Source of the DNA: Ramlibacter sp. WS9
Lineage (GTDB): Bacteria; Pseudomonadota; Gammaproteobacteria; Burkholderiales; Burkholderiaceae_C
Length of the DNA stretch: 59,689 bases
NCBI RefSeq assembly: GCF_003797765.1
Contig: NZ_RKMB01000033.1
Coordinates: 1 to 59,689 of the forward strand
Direction of reading: 5' to 3'
Every line of letters starts with the position of its first letter. Within the stretch, counting starts at the first letter, position 1. Position numbers and translations under genes: made by a program. Positions 25,614 through 33,468 of the stretch are shown in pieces. Under the pieces are notes generated by a model, which saw nothing but the letters and a program-made list of their open reading frames with translations, made no database searches and was not told where the DNA came from.

Positions 25614-26624
25614 TCAGCTCGATGCCTTGAGCATCAGCTCGATCTTCGATCCGCGGCGTGTCACCTCATCGACACGCTGCAGACGTGCTTCAGCGCTGAG
25701 CCCCGCGTCGTTGATGATGCGTTGCCGCGCGGTGAACATCTCGATGTCCGCGATCGTCACCAGTTGCCGGTTGGTGGACTTGCGAAACCCCGTCAGCTTG
25801 TCGATGTTCCAGAGGATGCCTTTCTCCTCCGGATCGGTGGCGCCGAACCGCTCGGTGAATGCGGCGATGCGCGTCTTGAGAGAGGCCGGCAGGCTGTCGC
25901 GCCAGACCATCGGGGATTCGGGAATCTCGGGCGACTCCCACACCACACGGACCAGGGCGGCCTGCTCGGGCTGGTTCGTGCGCAGGTTGTCGAGCTCGGT
26001 CGTGTTGTTCGTCGCGACGTCCACTTCGCGTTTGGCCGTGGCGAGCAGGTTGGCTTCGTGGCTGCCGCGCTTCGTCTCCTTGAACAGCTTGCCCGGATCG
26101 TTCGCGCCCCTCTTCACGAAGGCGAAGTACATCGGCACGATGTGGCCCGACACGCTCTTCAGGTCTCCGTCGCCGAAGACCAGTTGCGGCGCCTGGCGCT
26201 GCACGTCATCCAGGCTGCGAATGGCGCTGTCGCGGTGCGCGATCAACACGGAGCGGTAGGACGTCTTGCCCTGGTTCACCTTGACGGCGAAGACGCTGCC
26301 CTTGCCCGCCTCGACGATCTCGAGCGCGCCGGCGTTGCCAAGCCAGGCGAGATCGACCTTGCCGTCGACAAAGTCCTTCACCAACTCCGCGGCCGTGGCA
26401 TAGGTCTGCGCAGAAATGGGCAGTCCCGCGGAAACGCTCATGCGTTCGATGAAGGGATTCCAGTTCTTCAGCGTCAGCTCCGCGTTGCGCGGCGTGATGA
26501 GGCCGAATGTCAGCCGGGCTGGCGGTGGTGCCTTCGCCGCGGGGCGGCGCGGATTGGTTTGGGCCCAAAGGGCGGGTGCGGCAGCCACGAGGCCGCCGGC
26601 CGAGATGATGAGACGCCGCTTCAT
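25614..26624 (-). CDS. PhnD-type phosphate/phosphonate binding protein 2
   Basis: 336 residues. A twin-basic start (MKRRLIISAGGLVAAAPALWAQ) forms the signal peptide, followed by a PhnD-family SBP fold (about 40-290). Segments seen are FGLITPRNAE, DLAWLGNAGAL, SVSGHIVPMYFAFVKRG and FKETKRGSHEANL. ATG 26624 is chosen because AAGGAG lies 7 bp upstream; ATG 26639 is upstream of that site. PhnD proteins bind phosphonates, phosphite or other oxyanions. The gene follows its paralogue by 17 bp. The permease downstream is AfuB-like and not PhnE-like, which is unusual. Confidence 0.85.
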   Translation of the reverse strand: MKRRLIISAGGLVAAAPALWAQTNPRRPAAKAPPPARLTFGLITPRNAELTLKNWNPFIERMSVSAGLPISAQTYATAAELVKDFVDGKVDLAWLGNAGALEIVEAGKGSVFAVKVNQGKTSYRSVLIAHRDSAIRSLDDVQRQAPQLVFGDGDLKSVSGHIVPMYFAFVKRGANDPGKLFKETKRGSHEANLLATAKREVDVATNNTTELDNLRTNQPEQAALVRVVWESPEIPESPMVWRDSLPASLKTRIAAFTERFGATDPEEKGILWNIDKLTGFRKSTNRQLVTIADIEMFTARQRIINDAGLSAEARLQRVDEVTRRGSKIELMLKASS

Positions 26625-26641
26625 ACCTTGCTCCTTCATGA

Positions 26642-27673
26642 TCAGACCTTCCCGAGCTTCAGCATCAGCTCCAGCCGCGTCCCGCGCTTGATCGCTTCGT
26701 CGATCTTTGCGGCGCGCTCCTCCGGCGGAGTCTTCGCATCGTTGTTGATGCGCTGGCGCGCGTTGAACATCTCCACGTCGGCGATGGTCACCAACTGCGC
26801 GTTGCTGGACTTGCGAAACCCCGTCAGGTTGTTCATCTTCTTGAGCGCGGCCTTCTCGTCGGCGAGCCTGGAGCCGTAATTCACCACGAATGCCTGCAGC
26901 CTGGCTTTGAGCGGCGCGGAGAGTTCGTTGCGGTAGACGAGCGGCGACTCGGGGATGTCCTTCGACTGCCAGACCACGCGCAGTTGCGAGGCCAGCTCGG
27001 GCGACAGCGACTGGAACTTCTGCAGCTCGTTCGAGTTGGTCGTGCCCAGGTCGATCTCTCGCCTGGCCACGCGCTCCATGTTCTCGGCCAGGCTGCCGCG
27101 CCTGACTTCCTTGAACAGCGCATCGGGGTCGTTGATGCCGCGCCGCACGAAGGCGAAGTAACGCGGGACGATATGGCCCGACGTGCTCTTCACGTCGCCG
27201 TCACCGTAGACGTACTTCCCCTTGTTCGCCTGCAAGTCGCCCAGCGACTGGATCGGACTATGCGCGTGCGTGACGATCACTGAGCGGTACGCCGATTGGC
27301 CATTCACCACCATCTGCGCGAACACCGTGGCCTGGCCGTTTTCCACCAACGCCAGCGCGGGAACGTTGCCGACCCAGGCGACATCGACGTTGCCCTGCGC
27401 GAACCCGTCGACCAGGTCGCCCTGCATCGGGAAGGCCTTGCCCTCCACTGGCACGCCCAGGCTCTTGCTCATCGCCTCGATGAACGGCGCCCAGTCGGCC
27501 AGTGACTGCTCGGCATTCTTCAGCGCGATCAGCCCGAACACCAGCTTTTGCGGCGGCGCCGACACCACCTGCCTCGTCTTGACGTAGCCCTGCGGCGACG
27601 CCGGTTTCTGGGCCGAAGCCAGCCCCGTGGCCAGCATGAGGGCCGACGCGATCATCATCCATCTACGCAACAT
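26642..27673 (-). CDS. PhnD-type phosphate/phosphonate binding protein 1
   Basis: 343 residues with signal peptide (MLRRWMMIASALMLATGLASAQ) and a PhnD-family fold: FGLIALKNAE, DVAWVGNVPALALVE, STSGHIVPRYFAFVRRG, FKEVRRGSLAENM. ATG 27673 has GGAGA 5 bp upstream. It is clearly a paralogue of the next gene, sharing SGHIVP, YFAFV and TGFRKS with a similar C-terminal segment (VTIADVEMFNARQRI). It is the first gene of the six-gene operon, so the promoter should lie in 27674-27858, where a perfect 14-bp palindrome is found. Possible roles: ligand capture for the transporter, or a sensor partner for the kinase. Confidence 0.85.
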   Translation of the reverse strand: MLRRWMMIASALMLATGLASAQKPASPQGYVKTRQVVSAPPQKLVFGLIALKNAEQSLADWAPFIEAMSKSLGVPVEGKAFPMQGDLVDGFAQGNVDVAWVGNVPALALVENGQATVFAQMVVNGQSAYRSVIVTHAHSPIQSLGDLQANKGKYVYGDGDVKSTSGHIVPRYFAFVRRGINDPDALFKEVRRGSLAENMERVARREIDLGTTNSNELQKFQSLSPELASQLRVVWQSKDIPESPLVYRNELSAPLKARLQAFVVNYGSRLADEKAALKKMNNLTGFRKSSNAQLVTIADVEMFNARQRINNDAKTPPEERAAKIDEAIKRGTRLELMLKLGKV

Positions 27674-27741
27674 GTGAGTCTCCTTCACCATTCGATCCGA
27701 TCACTGCTCCCTGGCTTGTTCATGAGCTGTTCGCAATAGCG

Positions 27742-27755
27742 GGCATGCGCATGCC
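27742..27755. promoter_or_regulatory. Palindrome upstream of the PhnD-type operon, possible operator
   Basis: GGCATGCGCATGCC is a perfect 14-bp palindrome 69 bp before the ATG of the first binding-protein gene. The flanks continue imperfectly (CAATAGC before, GATAGTG after). It sits in the 185-bp space between the operon and repeat copy D. Which protein binds is unknown. Confidence 0.35.
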
Positions 27756-27858
27756 GCGATAGTGCGCGCGGCAGGGATTGAACTTGAGAGTGGAAGCCCG
27801 CTCAAGGAGCGAAAGGAAACTGAAAGTCGCTCGGCGCTCGGCGCTCGTAGACCTCGCG

Positions 27859-28464
27859 GCAAAGCTATGCGTGGGCGGGCTGCGGCGCGATGGCTACGGC
27901 GTTCGGCATCGCCTGCTTCGCAAGCTCCTGCCGAATTCCTTGCGCCGGGAGACCCCGCGACCCGCGCGAAAAAACTCCCTGCGCTTCGCTCCGGTCAAAC
28001 AGTTTTCGCGAGCATGAGACGGTCGCACGGCTGAAGCCGTGCTGGGTCGCGAGGTCACCCGCCGCAAGCGCCTGAGCTTTATTCGCGCCGCAGCCCGCCC
28101 ACGCACAGCTTTGCAGAGACATTGTTGGCGCGCCACCGGTCGCGTGCCAACGCTCTGACATTTCTGCTCCAACATCGGCTCACCACCGCTGGCACGCCAC
28201 CATCTCACTGCAACGCCGTGCATGGCCGGGCCGCGGCGCGAATAAAGCTCAGGCGCCCGCGGTGGACGGTCTTGTGGCCCAGCGTCGCTTGCGACGCGAC
28301 CGTCTCATGCTCGCGGCACTTGTTTGAACCGCGCAAGGCGCGGTGAGTTGTGCCGCGCGGGCCGCAAGACCGTCCAGCGCGGGGACTCCGGCAGGAGCTT
28401 GCGAAAGCAAGCGATGCCGGACGCCGTAGCCATCGCGCCGCGGCCCGGCCATGCACGGCGTTGC
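27859..28464 (-). repeat. Composite inverted-module repeat, copy D
   Basis: Same orientation as copy C. Module II is 27859-28114, linker 28115-28209, module I 28210-28464. It fills most of the 832-bp gap between the PhnD-type operon and the protease gene. Both ends carry the extension seen in other copies: CGCTCGTAGACCTCGCG before 27859 and GCGAGGTCTCAGAGCGCC after 28464. The first hairpin of its module I differs from copies A-C: CCGGC-atc-GCTTGC-ttt-c-GCAAGC-tcct-GCCGG instead of the GGCGC-based hairpin. That matches the hairpin of module II in A, B and D, as if hairpins had been exchanged between modules. Confidence 0.9.
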
Positions 28465-28505
28465 CGCGAGGTCTCAGAGCGCCCGGAAAGAACTAGCCGA
28501 ACAGC

Positions 28506-29309
28506 CTATTCCTTCGTCAACGTCATCAGGATATCGGCGTACCAGGCGCAGTTGAGACCCAGTGCCTCGTCGAGCTTCAAATCACGCGTGCCAACGTCCA
28601 TGCGCGACGAGTGGATGCCCAGCAGCATCCAGGGCAGATCGCCCAGGCCTTCCTTGGCCGCGCGCATGACCACCGGCGCGCCGCTCGTGCCGCGGTGGGT
28701 GCGCGCGTCGGTGAGGAAATAGCCCTTGCCCTGGAACCGCATGCCGAACGATGAAGCGTTGACGGCGTGCCTGACCACGGGCAGGTGATGCAGCGCATCG
28801 TGAAACCCGAGGGGGAATCCCACCACGAGCAACAACGAACCGACTTCCACCGGTTCGGCCGGGCCCGCCAGATGGTCTGGCGTGAAAGCGCGGTACTCGG
28901 CGGTCTTGGGCAACGCACCGCGCTCGATCTCCAGCACCGCCACGTCGATGTCGCCGCCGGTGTCGCGGCCTTGCCGCCAGACGCTCTTGCCGTCACGGTA
29001 CAGCGGCATCGAAAAGCCGGTGGACCGGGCCATGTTCACCGGGTCGATGTGCAGTTCGATCTCGATCCGGTCCGGGTAGTGCTTGCTGGGTTCGTCGACC
29101 ATCACGTGGCGGCTCGTCACCAGGAAGAGGCGCTCGCCTCGCTGGAAGAAGAACCCGCTGGCGTTGGTGAGGATGCGCTGCCGATCGAAGGTGACGACGC
29201 GCGCGGCCGCCAGCAGCAGCGTATCGATCGCCGGGGGCTGCATGGCCACCGCGTGGGGAGCCGAAGACGGCATGGGGCGCAGGGGTGCAGGCGTGGGGGC
29301 GTCGGACAT
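28506..29309 (-). CDS. Trypsin-like serine peptidase, non-PDZ
   Basis: 267 residues from ATG 29309 (MSDAPTPAPLRP); longer in-frame starts reach 29390. A trypsin-like fold with His68 (LVTSRHVM), Asp122 (GGDIDVAVLEI) and Ser209 (HRGTSGAPVV) in the right order. It lacks a PDZ domain and a clear signal peptide, so it may be cytoplasmic or a peptidase-like sensor. It resembles the trypsin_2-type checkpoint proteases found singly in many Burkholderiales. It is divergent from the circularly permuted ATP-grasp gene. The substrate is unknown. Confidence 0.8.
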   Translation of the reverse strand: MSDAPTPAPLRPMPSSAPHAVAMQPPAIDTLLLAAARVVTFDRQRILTNASGFFFQRGERLFLVTSRHVMVDEPSKHYPDRIEIELHIDPVNMARSTGFSMPLYRDGKSVWRQGRDTGGDIDVAVLEIERGALPKTAEYRAFTPDHLAGPAEPVEVGSLLLVVGFPLGFHDALHHLPVVRHAVNASSFGMRFQGKGYFLTDARTHRGTSGAPVVMRAAKEGLGDLPWMLLGIHSSRMDVGTRDLKLDEALGLNCAWYADILMTLTKE

Positions 29310-29417
29310 GGGCCATTGTCCGCCATGCGGCACCGCGTAGTCCGCATGCAACATGCGCATGGGCCACAAATAATGGATCGGAGCGGCCACAGCTCGTCAG
29401 TGTGACAATATCGTTAC

Positions 29418-32039
29418 GTGGACAAACACAACGACCCGGCCCAATCGCTCTTCGGGGATTCCAACCAGGAAGCCCCAGCGGCTCTCGCCGCTGCGCTCGC
29501 GCCCCCCGCCGCCCCAGGACACTTCGACGAGTTGCGCGGTGGCGTGTCCGCGCCTTCGGACGATGCCGCCGCACCGAATAAGGTCGAGCCACATGCCATG
29601 CCCAGCCCGCCCTGGGCCCGCTTCTTCGAGAACCTCGGGCATGACGGCTTCATCGACCTGAACCGCCGCACCGTCAACCTCGAACGGCAGGTGCGGGACA
29701 ACGGCATCACCTACAACGTGTATGCCGACGCCAACGGCCCGCAGCGCCCGTGGTCGCTCGACCTGTTCCCGCTGATCATCACGCCTGAGAGCTGGCAGCA
29801 GATAGAAGCGGGCGTCCTGCAGCGCGTGCAGCTGCTCGATCGCATCATGGCCGACGTGTACGGCCCGCAGCAATTGCTTGCAAGAAACCTGCTGCCCCCC
29901 GCTTTGGTGCAGGGCCACCCCGGTTACCTGCGCGCGATGCACGGCGTCACGCCCGCTGGTGGTGCGCATTTGCACATCGCGGCCTTCGACATGGCGCGAG
30001 ACCCGGCCGGCAACTGGTGGGTCATCTCGCAACGCACGCAGGCACCGTCCGGGTTGGGCTATTTGCTGGAAAACCGGCTCATCACCTCGCGCCTGTTCCC
30101 CGAAGCGTTCCGCGACCTGAAGGTGCAGCGCCTGGCCGCGACCTACCGCGCGCTGGTAGACGGCCTGCGCGCGATGTGCCCGGCCGACAGCGAGCCGCGC
30201 ATCGTCCTGCTCACGCCCGGCCCGTACAACGAAACCTACTTCGAGCATGCCTACCTGGCGCGCTACCTGGGCCTGACGCTGGTCGAAGGCAGCGACCTCA
30301 CGGTGCGCGACCAGCGCCTGTACCTCAAGACCCTGCAGGGCCTGGAGCCGGTGCACGGCATCCTCAAGCGCCTGGACGACGAGTTCCTGGATCCACTGGA
30401 GCTCCGGTCCGACTCGCGCCTGGGCGTGCCCGGCTTGCTGCAGGCGATCCGCGCCGGCAACGTGCTGGTGGCCAACGCGCCCGGCTCCGCCTTCCTGGAG
30501 TCCACCGCCCTGCTCGGCTTCCTGCCCGCGCTGTCGCGGCACCTGCTCGGCGAGGAACTGAAAATGCCGTCGCTCGCCACCTGGTGGTGCGGCGAGCGGG
30601 CCGCCCTGGAAGCGGTGTTGCCCCAATTGGCCGGCAGCGTCATCAAGCCCACGTACGGCGGCGCCGGCTCGGGCGCGACATTGGGCAAGTACCTTTCGCG
30701 CCGCGAGCTCGACGAATGGGCCGGCCGCATCGTGCGCGAATCCGAAGACCACACGGTGCAGGCGTACCTGCCCCTGTCGCAAATGCCCACGTGGAAACAC
30801 GGCCCGGAAGGCGACCACATCGTGCCCCGCTCGATGATGCTGCGCGTGTTCGCGGTGTCCGACGGCGTGCGCTCCTGGCGCGTGCTGCCCGGCGGCCTGA
30901 CGCGCATTGCCAGCGCCGCGCTCGAGATCACTTCGATGCAGCGCGGCGGCAGCAGCGCCGACACTTGGGTGCTGACCCACGGCGAAGTCGACGCTACGAG
31001 CCTGCTGCACTACGAGCAGCCCGCAGTCGACATCGCGCATCGCAGCCGCAGCGCGACGAGCCGGGCGGCCGAGAATCTCTTCTGGCTGGGCCGCTACACC
31101 GAGCGAACCGAGAACACCGCGCGTTTGGCACGGCTCATCCTCGAAAGCCTGAACGGCGAAGACCAGACGTCCCAGCCGCTTTTGGCCTGGCTGAGCGAAA
31201 TGGCCGTGGCCGGTGCGCTCGTGCTGCCCGCCGTTCCACCCGCCACGCAAAGCCGCCGTGTGTTCGAACGCTCGCTGATCGCCGGCCTGGGTGACACGGA
31301 AGACGCCACCAGCGTCGGCTTCAACCTGCAGGCCTTGCGCGGCGCGGCATCGGCGGTGCGCGAGCGCCTGTCGCAAGAACAGTGGAACGTCATCATGCGC
31401 GCCGAGAAAGAATTCTTTAGCGGCTGCGCGTTGGTCACCGAAGACGGCGACTACTCGTCGGTGGAGGCGCTGCGTGTGCTGGAGGCGCTGTCGGGCGCCA
31501 CCGCCGCGATGACCGGCGCGCAAACCGACCGCATGACGCGAGACGACGGCTGGCGGCTGCTCTCCAGCGGACGCCATCTGGAGCGCCTGGGCTTTCTGGC
31601 CGCGTCGCTGGGCTGGGCCATCGAGACGGAGGCGCTGTTCGACGAAGGCGGCTTCGAAGCGGTGGTCGCGCTGTTCGACAGCACCATCACCTTCCATGCA
31701 CAGTACCAGCAGCGCCACGACATCCCCGCCCTGCTGGACTTGCTGGTGCTGGACCGCGACAACCCCCGCTCACTCGGCTGGGTGGCGCAGACCCTGCGCG
31801 GCCGCCTGGCCAAGCTTGCGGGCAGCGCCGCCGGCGAAGTGCCGGACATCGCCCTGACCGTGCCCGATCCGCGCCAATGGTCACTGCAGGCCATGTGCGA
31901 GCGCGATGCCGACGGCAAATACACCGTGCTGCTCGATCTGTTGCAGCAGTGCACCGACGCCGCGTACAAATTGTCGGACGACCTGGGTGCCCGCTACTTC
32001 ACGCACTCGGGCGACGCGCGCCACAGCGTCGGCGCGTAA
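29418..32039 (+). CDS. Circularly permuted ATP-grasp / alpha-E fusion protein
   Basis: 873 residues starting at GTG 29418. After a low-complexity N-terminus, a circularly permuted ATP-grasp domain (DUF404/DUF407) spans about 80-540, with NGITYNVYAD, TPGPYNETYFEHAYLARYLG and KPTYGGAGSGATLG. The alpha-E domain (DUF403) spans about 550-865 and starts with SRAAENLFWLGRYTERTENTARL. In many genomes these are two genes; here they are one chain. They are believed to form amide bonds in an uncharacterised peptide-modifying pathway with transglutaminase partners. A transglutaminase gene follows after 12 bp; the DUF2126 partner is at 188-3754. Confidence 0.9.
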   Translation: MDKHNDPAQSLFGDSNQEAPAALAAALAPPAAPGHFDELRGGVSAPSDDAAAPNKVEPHAMPSPPWARFFENLGHDGFIDLNRRTVNLERQVRDNGITYNVYADANGPQRPWSLDLFPLIITPESWQQIEAGVLQRVQLLDRIMADVYGPQQLLARNLLPPALVQGHPGYLRAMHGVTPAGGAHLHIAAFDMARDPAGNWWVISQRTQAPSGLGYLLENRLITSRLFPEAFRDLKVQRLAATYRALVDGLRAMCPADSEPRIVLLTPGPYNETYFEHAYLARYLGLTLVEGSDLTVRDQRLYLKTLQGLEPVHGILKRLDDEFLDPLELRSDSRLGVPGLLQAIRAGNVLVANAPGSAFLESTALLGFLPALSRHLLGEELKMPSLATWWCGERAALEAVLPQLAGSVIKPTYGGAGSGATLGKYLSRRELDEWAGRIVRESEDHTVQAYLPLSQMPTWKHGPEGDHIVPRSMMLRVFAVSDGVRSWRVLPGGLTRIASAALEITSMQRGGSSADTWVLTHGEVDATSLLHYEQPAVDIAHRSRSATSRAAENLFWLGRYTERTENTARLARLILESLNGEDQTSQPLLAWLSEMAVAGALVLPAVPPATQSRRVFERSLIAGLGDTEDATSVGFNLQALRGAASAVRERLSQEQWNVIMRAEKEFFSGCALVTEDGDYSSVEALRVLEALSGATAAMTGAQTDRMTRDDGWRLLSSGRHLERLGFLAASLGWAIETEALFDEGGFEAVVALFDSTITFHAQYQQRHDIPALLDLLVLDRDNPRSLGWVAQTLRGRLAKLAGSAAGEVPDIALTVPDPRQWSLQAMCERDADGKYTVLLDLLQQCTDAAYKLSDDLGARYFTHSGDARHSVGA

Positions 32040-32051
32040 TCGAAAACCATC

Positions 32052-32954
32052 ATGCTGCTGCACGTCGTCCACGAAACGCACTACGACTACGCGCCCGCGG
32101 TCAAGACCGCGCAGCACGTGGCCCACCTCAAGCCCGCCAACAGCAGCCGGCAGCGGCTGTTGAAGCATGTTCTCGCGATCGAGCCCGGCCCCGCGCAGCA
32201 GAGCGAATCCATCGATGTCTTCGGCAACACGCGGGCCTTCTTCAGCCTGCAGGGCGCGCATGGCGAACTGAAGGTCGTGGCCGACAGCCTGGTCTCGACT
32301 TCCGCGCCCGTTGCACCGCAAAGCAAGATGTCGTGGGAGCAGGCGCGCGAACGCATGCGCTACCACCGCGGCGCCGCGTACGACCCGGCGGCGGAATTCG
32401 TCTTCCCCTCGCCCTACGTCCCCCGCCACGAAAAATTCATCGCCTACGCGCGGCCCAGCTTCATGCCGGACCGTCCGCTGTTCGAGGCCGCGCACGAACT
32501 GATGGAGCGCATCCACACCGACTTCGAATACGAGACCGAGGCCACTGACGTGAGCACGCCCGCACTGGAAGCGCTGGAGCTGCGCAAGGGTGTGTGCCAG
32601 GATTTCGCACACGTGATGCTGGCGTGCCTGCGCAGCCTGGGCCTGCCGGCACGCTACGTGAGCGGCTATCTGCTGACTGAGCCCCCGCCCGGCAAGGCAC
32701 GGCTGGTCGGCGCCGATGCATCACACGCCTGGGTGTCGGTGTACCTGCCCGGCGACGGCGAGCCCGGCGAATGGGCTGACCTAGACCCGACCAACAACCG
32801 CCCGCCCGGCGAAGATTACGTGACGCTCGCCACCGGCCGCGATTATTCCGACGTGGCCCCGGTCCGTGGCGTGCTGCATGGCGGCGCCAACCACACACTT
32901 CGGGTCGCCGTGACGGTCACTCCCGTCGAGCAGGCCGAACCCGCGCCGCGGTAG
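32052..32954 (+). CDS. Transglutaminase-like protein
   Basis: 300 residues. The transglutaminase N-terminal beta domain (about 1-85) is followed by the core with Cys182 (RKGVCQDFAHVM), His225 (DASHAWVSVY) and Asp245 (ADLDPTNN). All three catalytic residues are present, unlike the protein at 14542-15321. It lies 12 bp after the ATP-grasp/alpha-E gene and is its usual genomic partner. Expected to be cytoplasmic; a protease or transamidase activity is inferred from the family. Confidence 0.9.
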   Translation: MLLHVVHETHYDYAPAVKTAQHVAHLKPANSSRQRLLKHVLAIEPGPAQQSESIDVFGNTRAFFSLQGAHGELKVVADSLVSTSAPVAPQSKMSWEQARERMRYHRGAAYDPAAEFVFPSPYVPRHEKFIAYARPSFMPDRPLFEAAHELMERIHTDFEYETEATDVSTPALEALELRKGVCQDFAHVMLACLRSLGLPARYVSGYLLTEPPPGKARLVGADASHAWVSVYLPGDGEPGEWADLDPTNNRPPGEDYVTLATGRDYSDVAPVRGVLHGGANHTLRVAVTVTPVEQAEPAPR

Positions 32955-33000
32955 ACGCCTCCTACAATCGCCTGATCCCCAAATGGACCAGGAGAGCCCC

Positions 33001-33453
33001 ATGAGCGTTTACGACAAGCTGAAAGAACAGGGCATCACCCTGCCCCCGGTGGCCACACCCGCCGCCGCCTACGTGCCCTTCGTGCAGACCGGCAACCTGG
33101 TCTACCTGTCGGGCCACATCGCCAAGAAGGACGGCAAGGCCTGGGTCGGCCAGGCGGGCAAGAACATGACGACGGAAGAAGCCAAGGGCGCAGCGCGCGC
33201 CGTGGCCATCGATTTGATGGGCACCCTGCATGCGGCCGTGGGGGACCTGAACAAGGTCAAGCGCATCGTCAAGCTGGTGAGCCTGGTCAATTCCACCAGC
33301 GACTTCACCGACCACCACCTGGTGACCAACGGCGCGAGCGACCTGCTAGGCGAGGTGTTCGGCGCGAAGGGCGCGCATGCCCGCGCGGCTTTCGGTGTGG
33401 CGCAGCTGCCGATGGGCGCCTGCGTCGAGATCGATATGGTGGCGGAGATCTGA
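33001..33453 (+). CDS. RidA/YjgF-family protein
   Basis: 150 residues. A YjgF/chorismate-mutase-like fold with VYLSGHIAKKDGK, a central helix and strand (NKVKRIVKLVSLVNS) and the ending AFGVAQLPMGACVEIDMVAEI split around Arg in HARAAFGV. RidA proteins hydrolyse reactive enamine/imine intermediates; this subgroup is longer than RidA proper, so the substrate may differ. ATG 33001 has AGGAGA at a good distance. It is convergent with the acyl-CoA synthetase gene, 15 bp apart. Confidence 0.85.
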   Translation: MSVYDKLKEQGITLPPVATPAAAYVPFVQTGNLVYLSGHIAKKDGKAWVGQAGKNMTTEEAKGAARAVAIDLMGTLHAAVGDLNKVKRIVKLVSLVNSTSDFTDHHLVTNGASDLLGEVFGAKGAHARAAFGVAQLPMGACVEIDMVAEI

Positions 33454-33468
33454 GCCTGCCATCGGCAG

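Noticed and set aside
3924..28464. CRISPR array or insertion sequence as explanation of the repeats
   Set aside because: There are no short direct repeats with regular spacers, and no transposase frame within or beside any copy.
32963..32968. TACAAT as a -10 box for the RidA-like gene
   Set aside because: The hexamer is good but no TTGACA-like -35 lies at the right distance, so I did not list it as a promoter.
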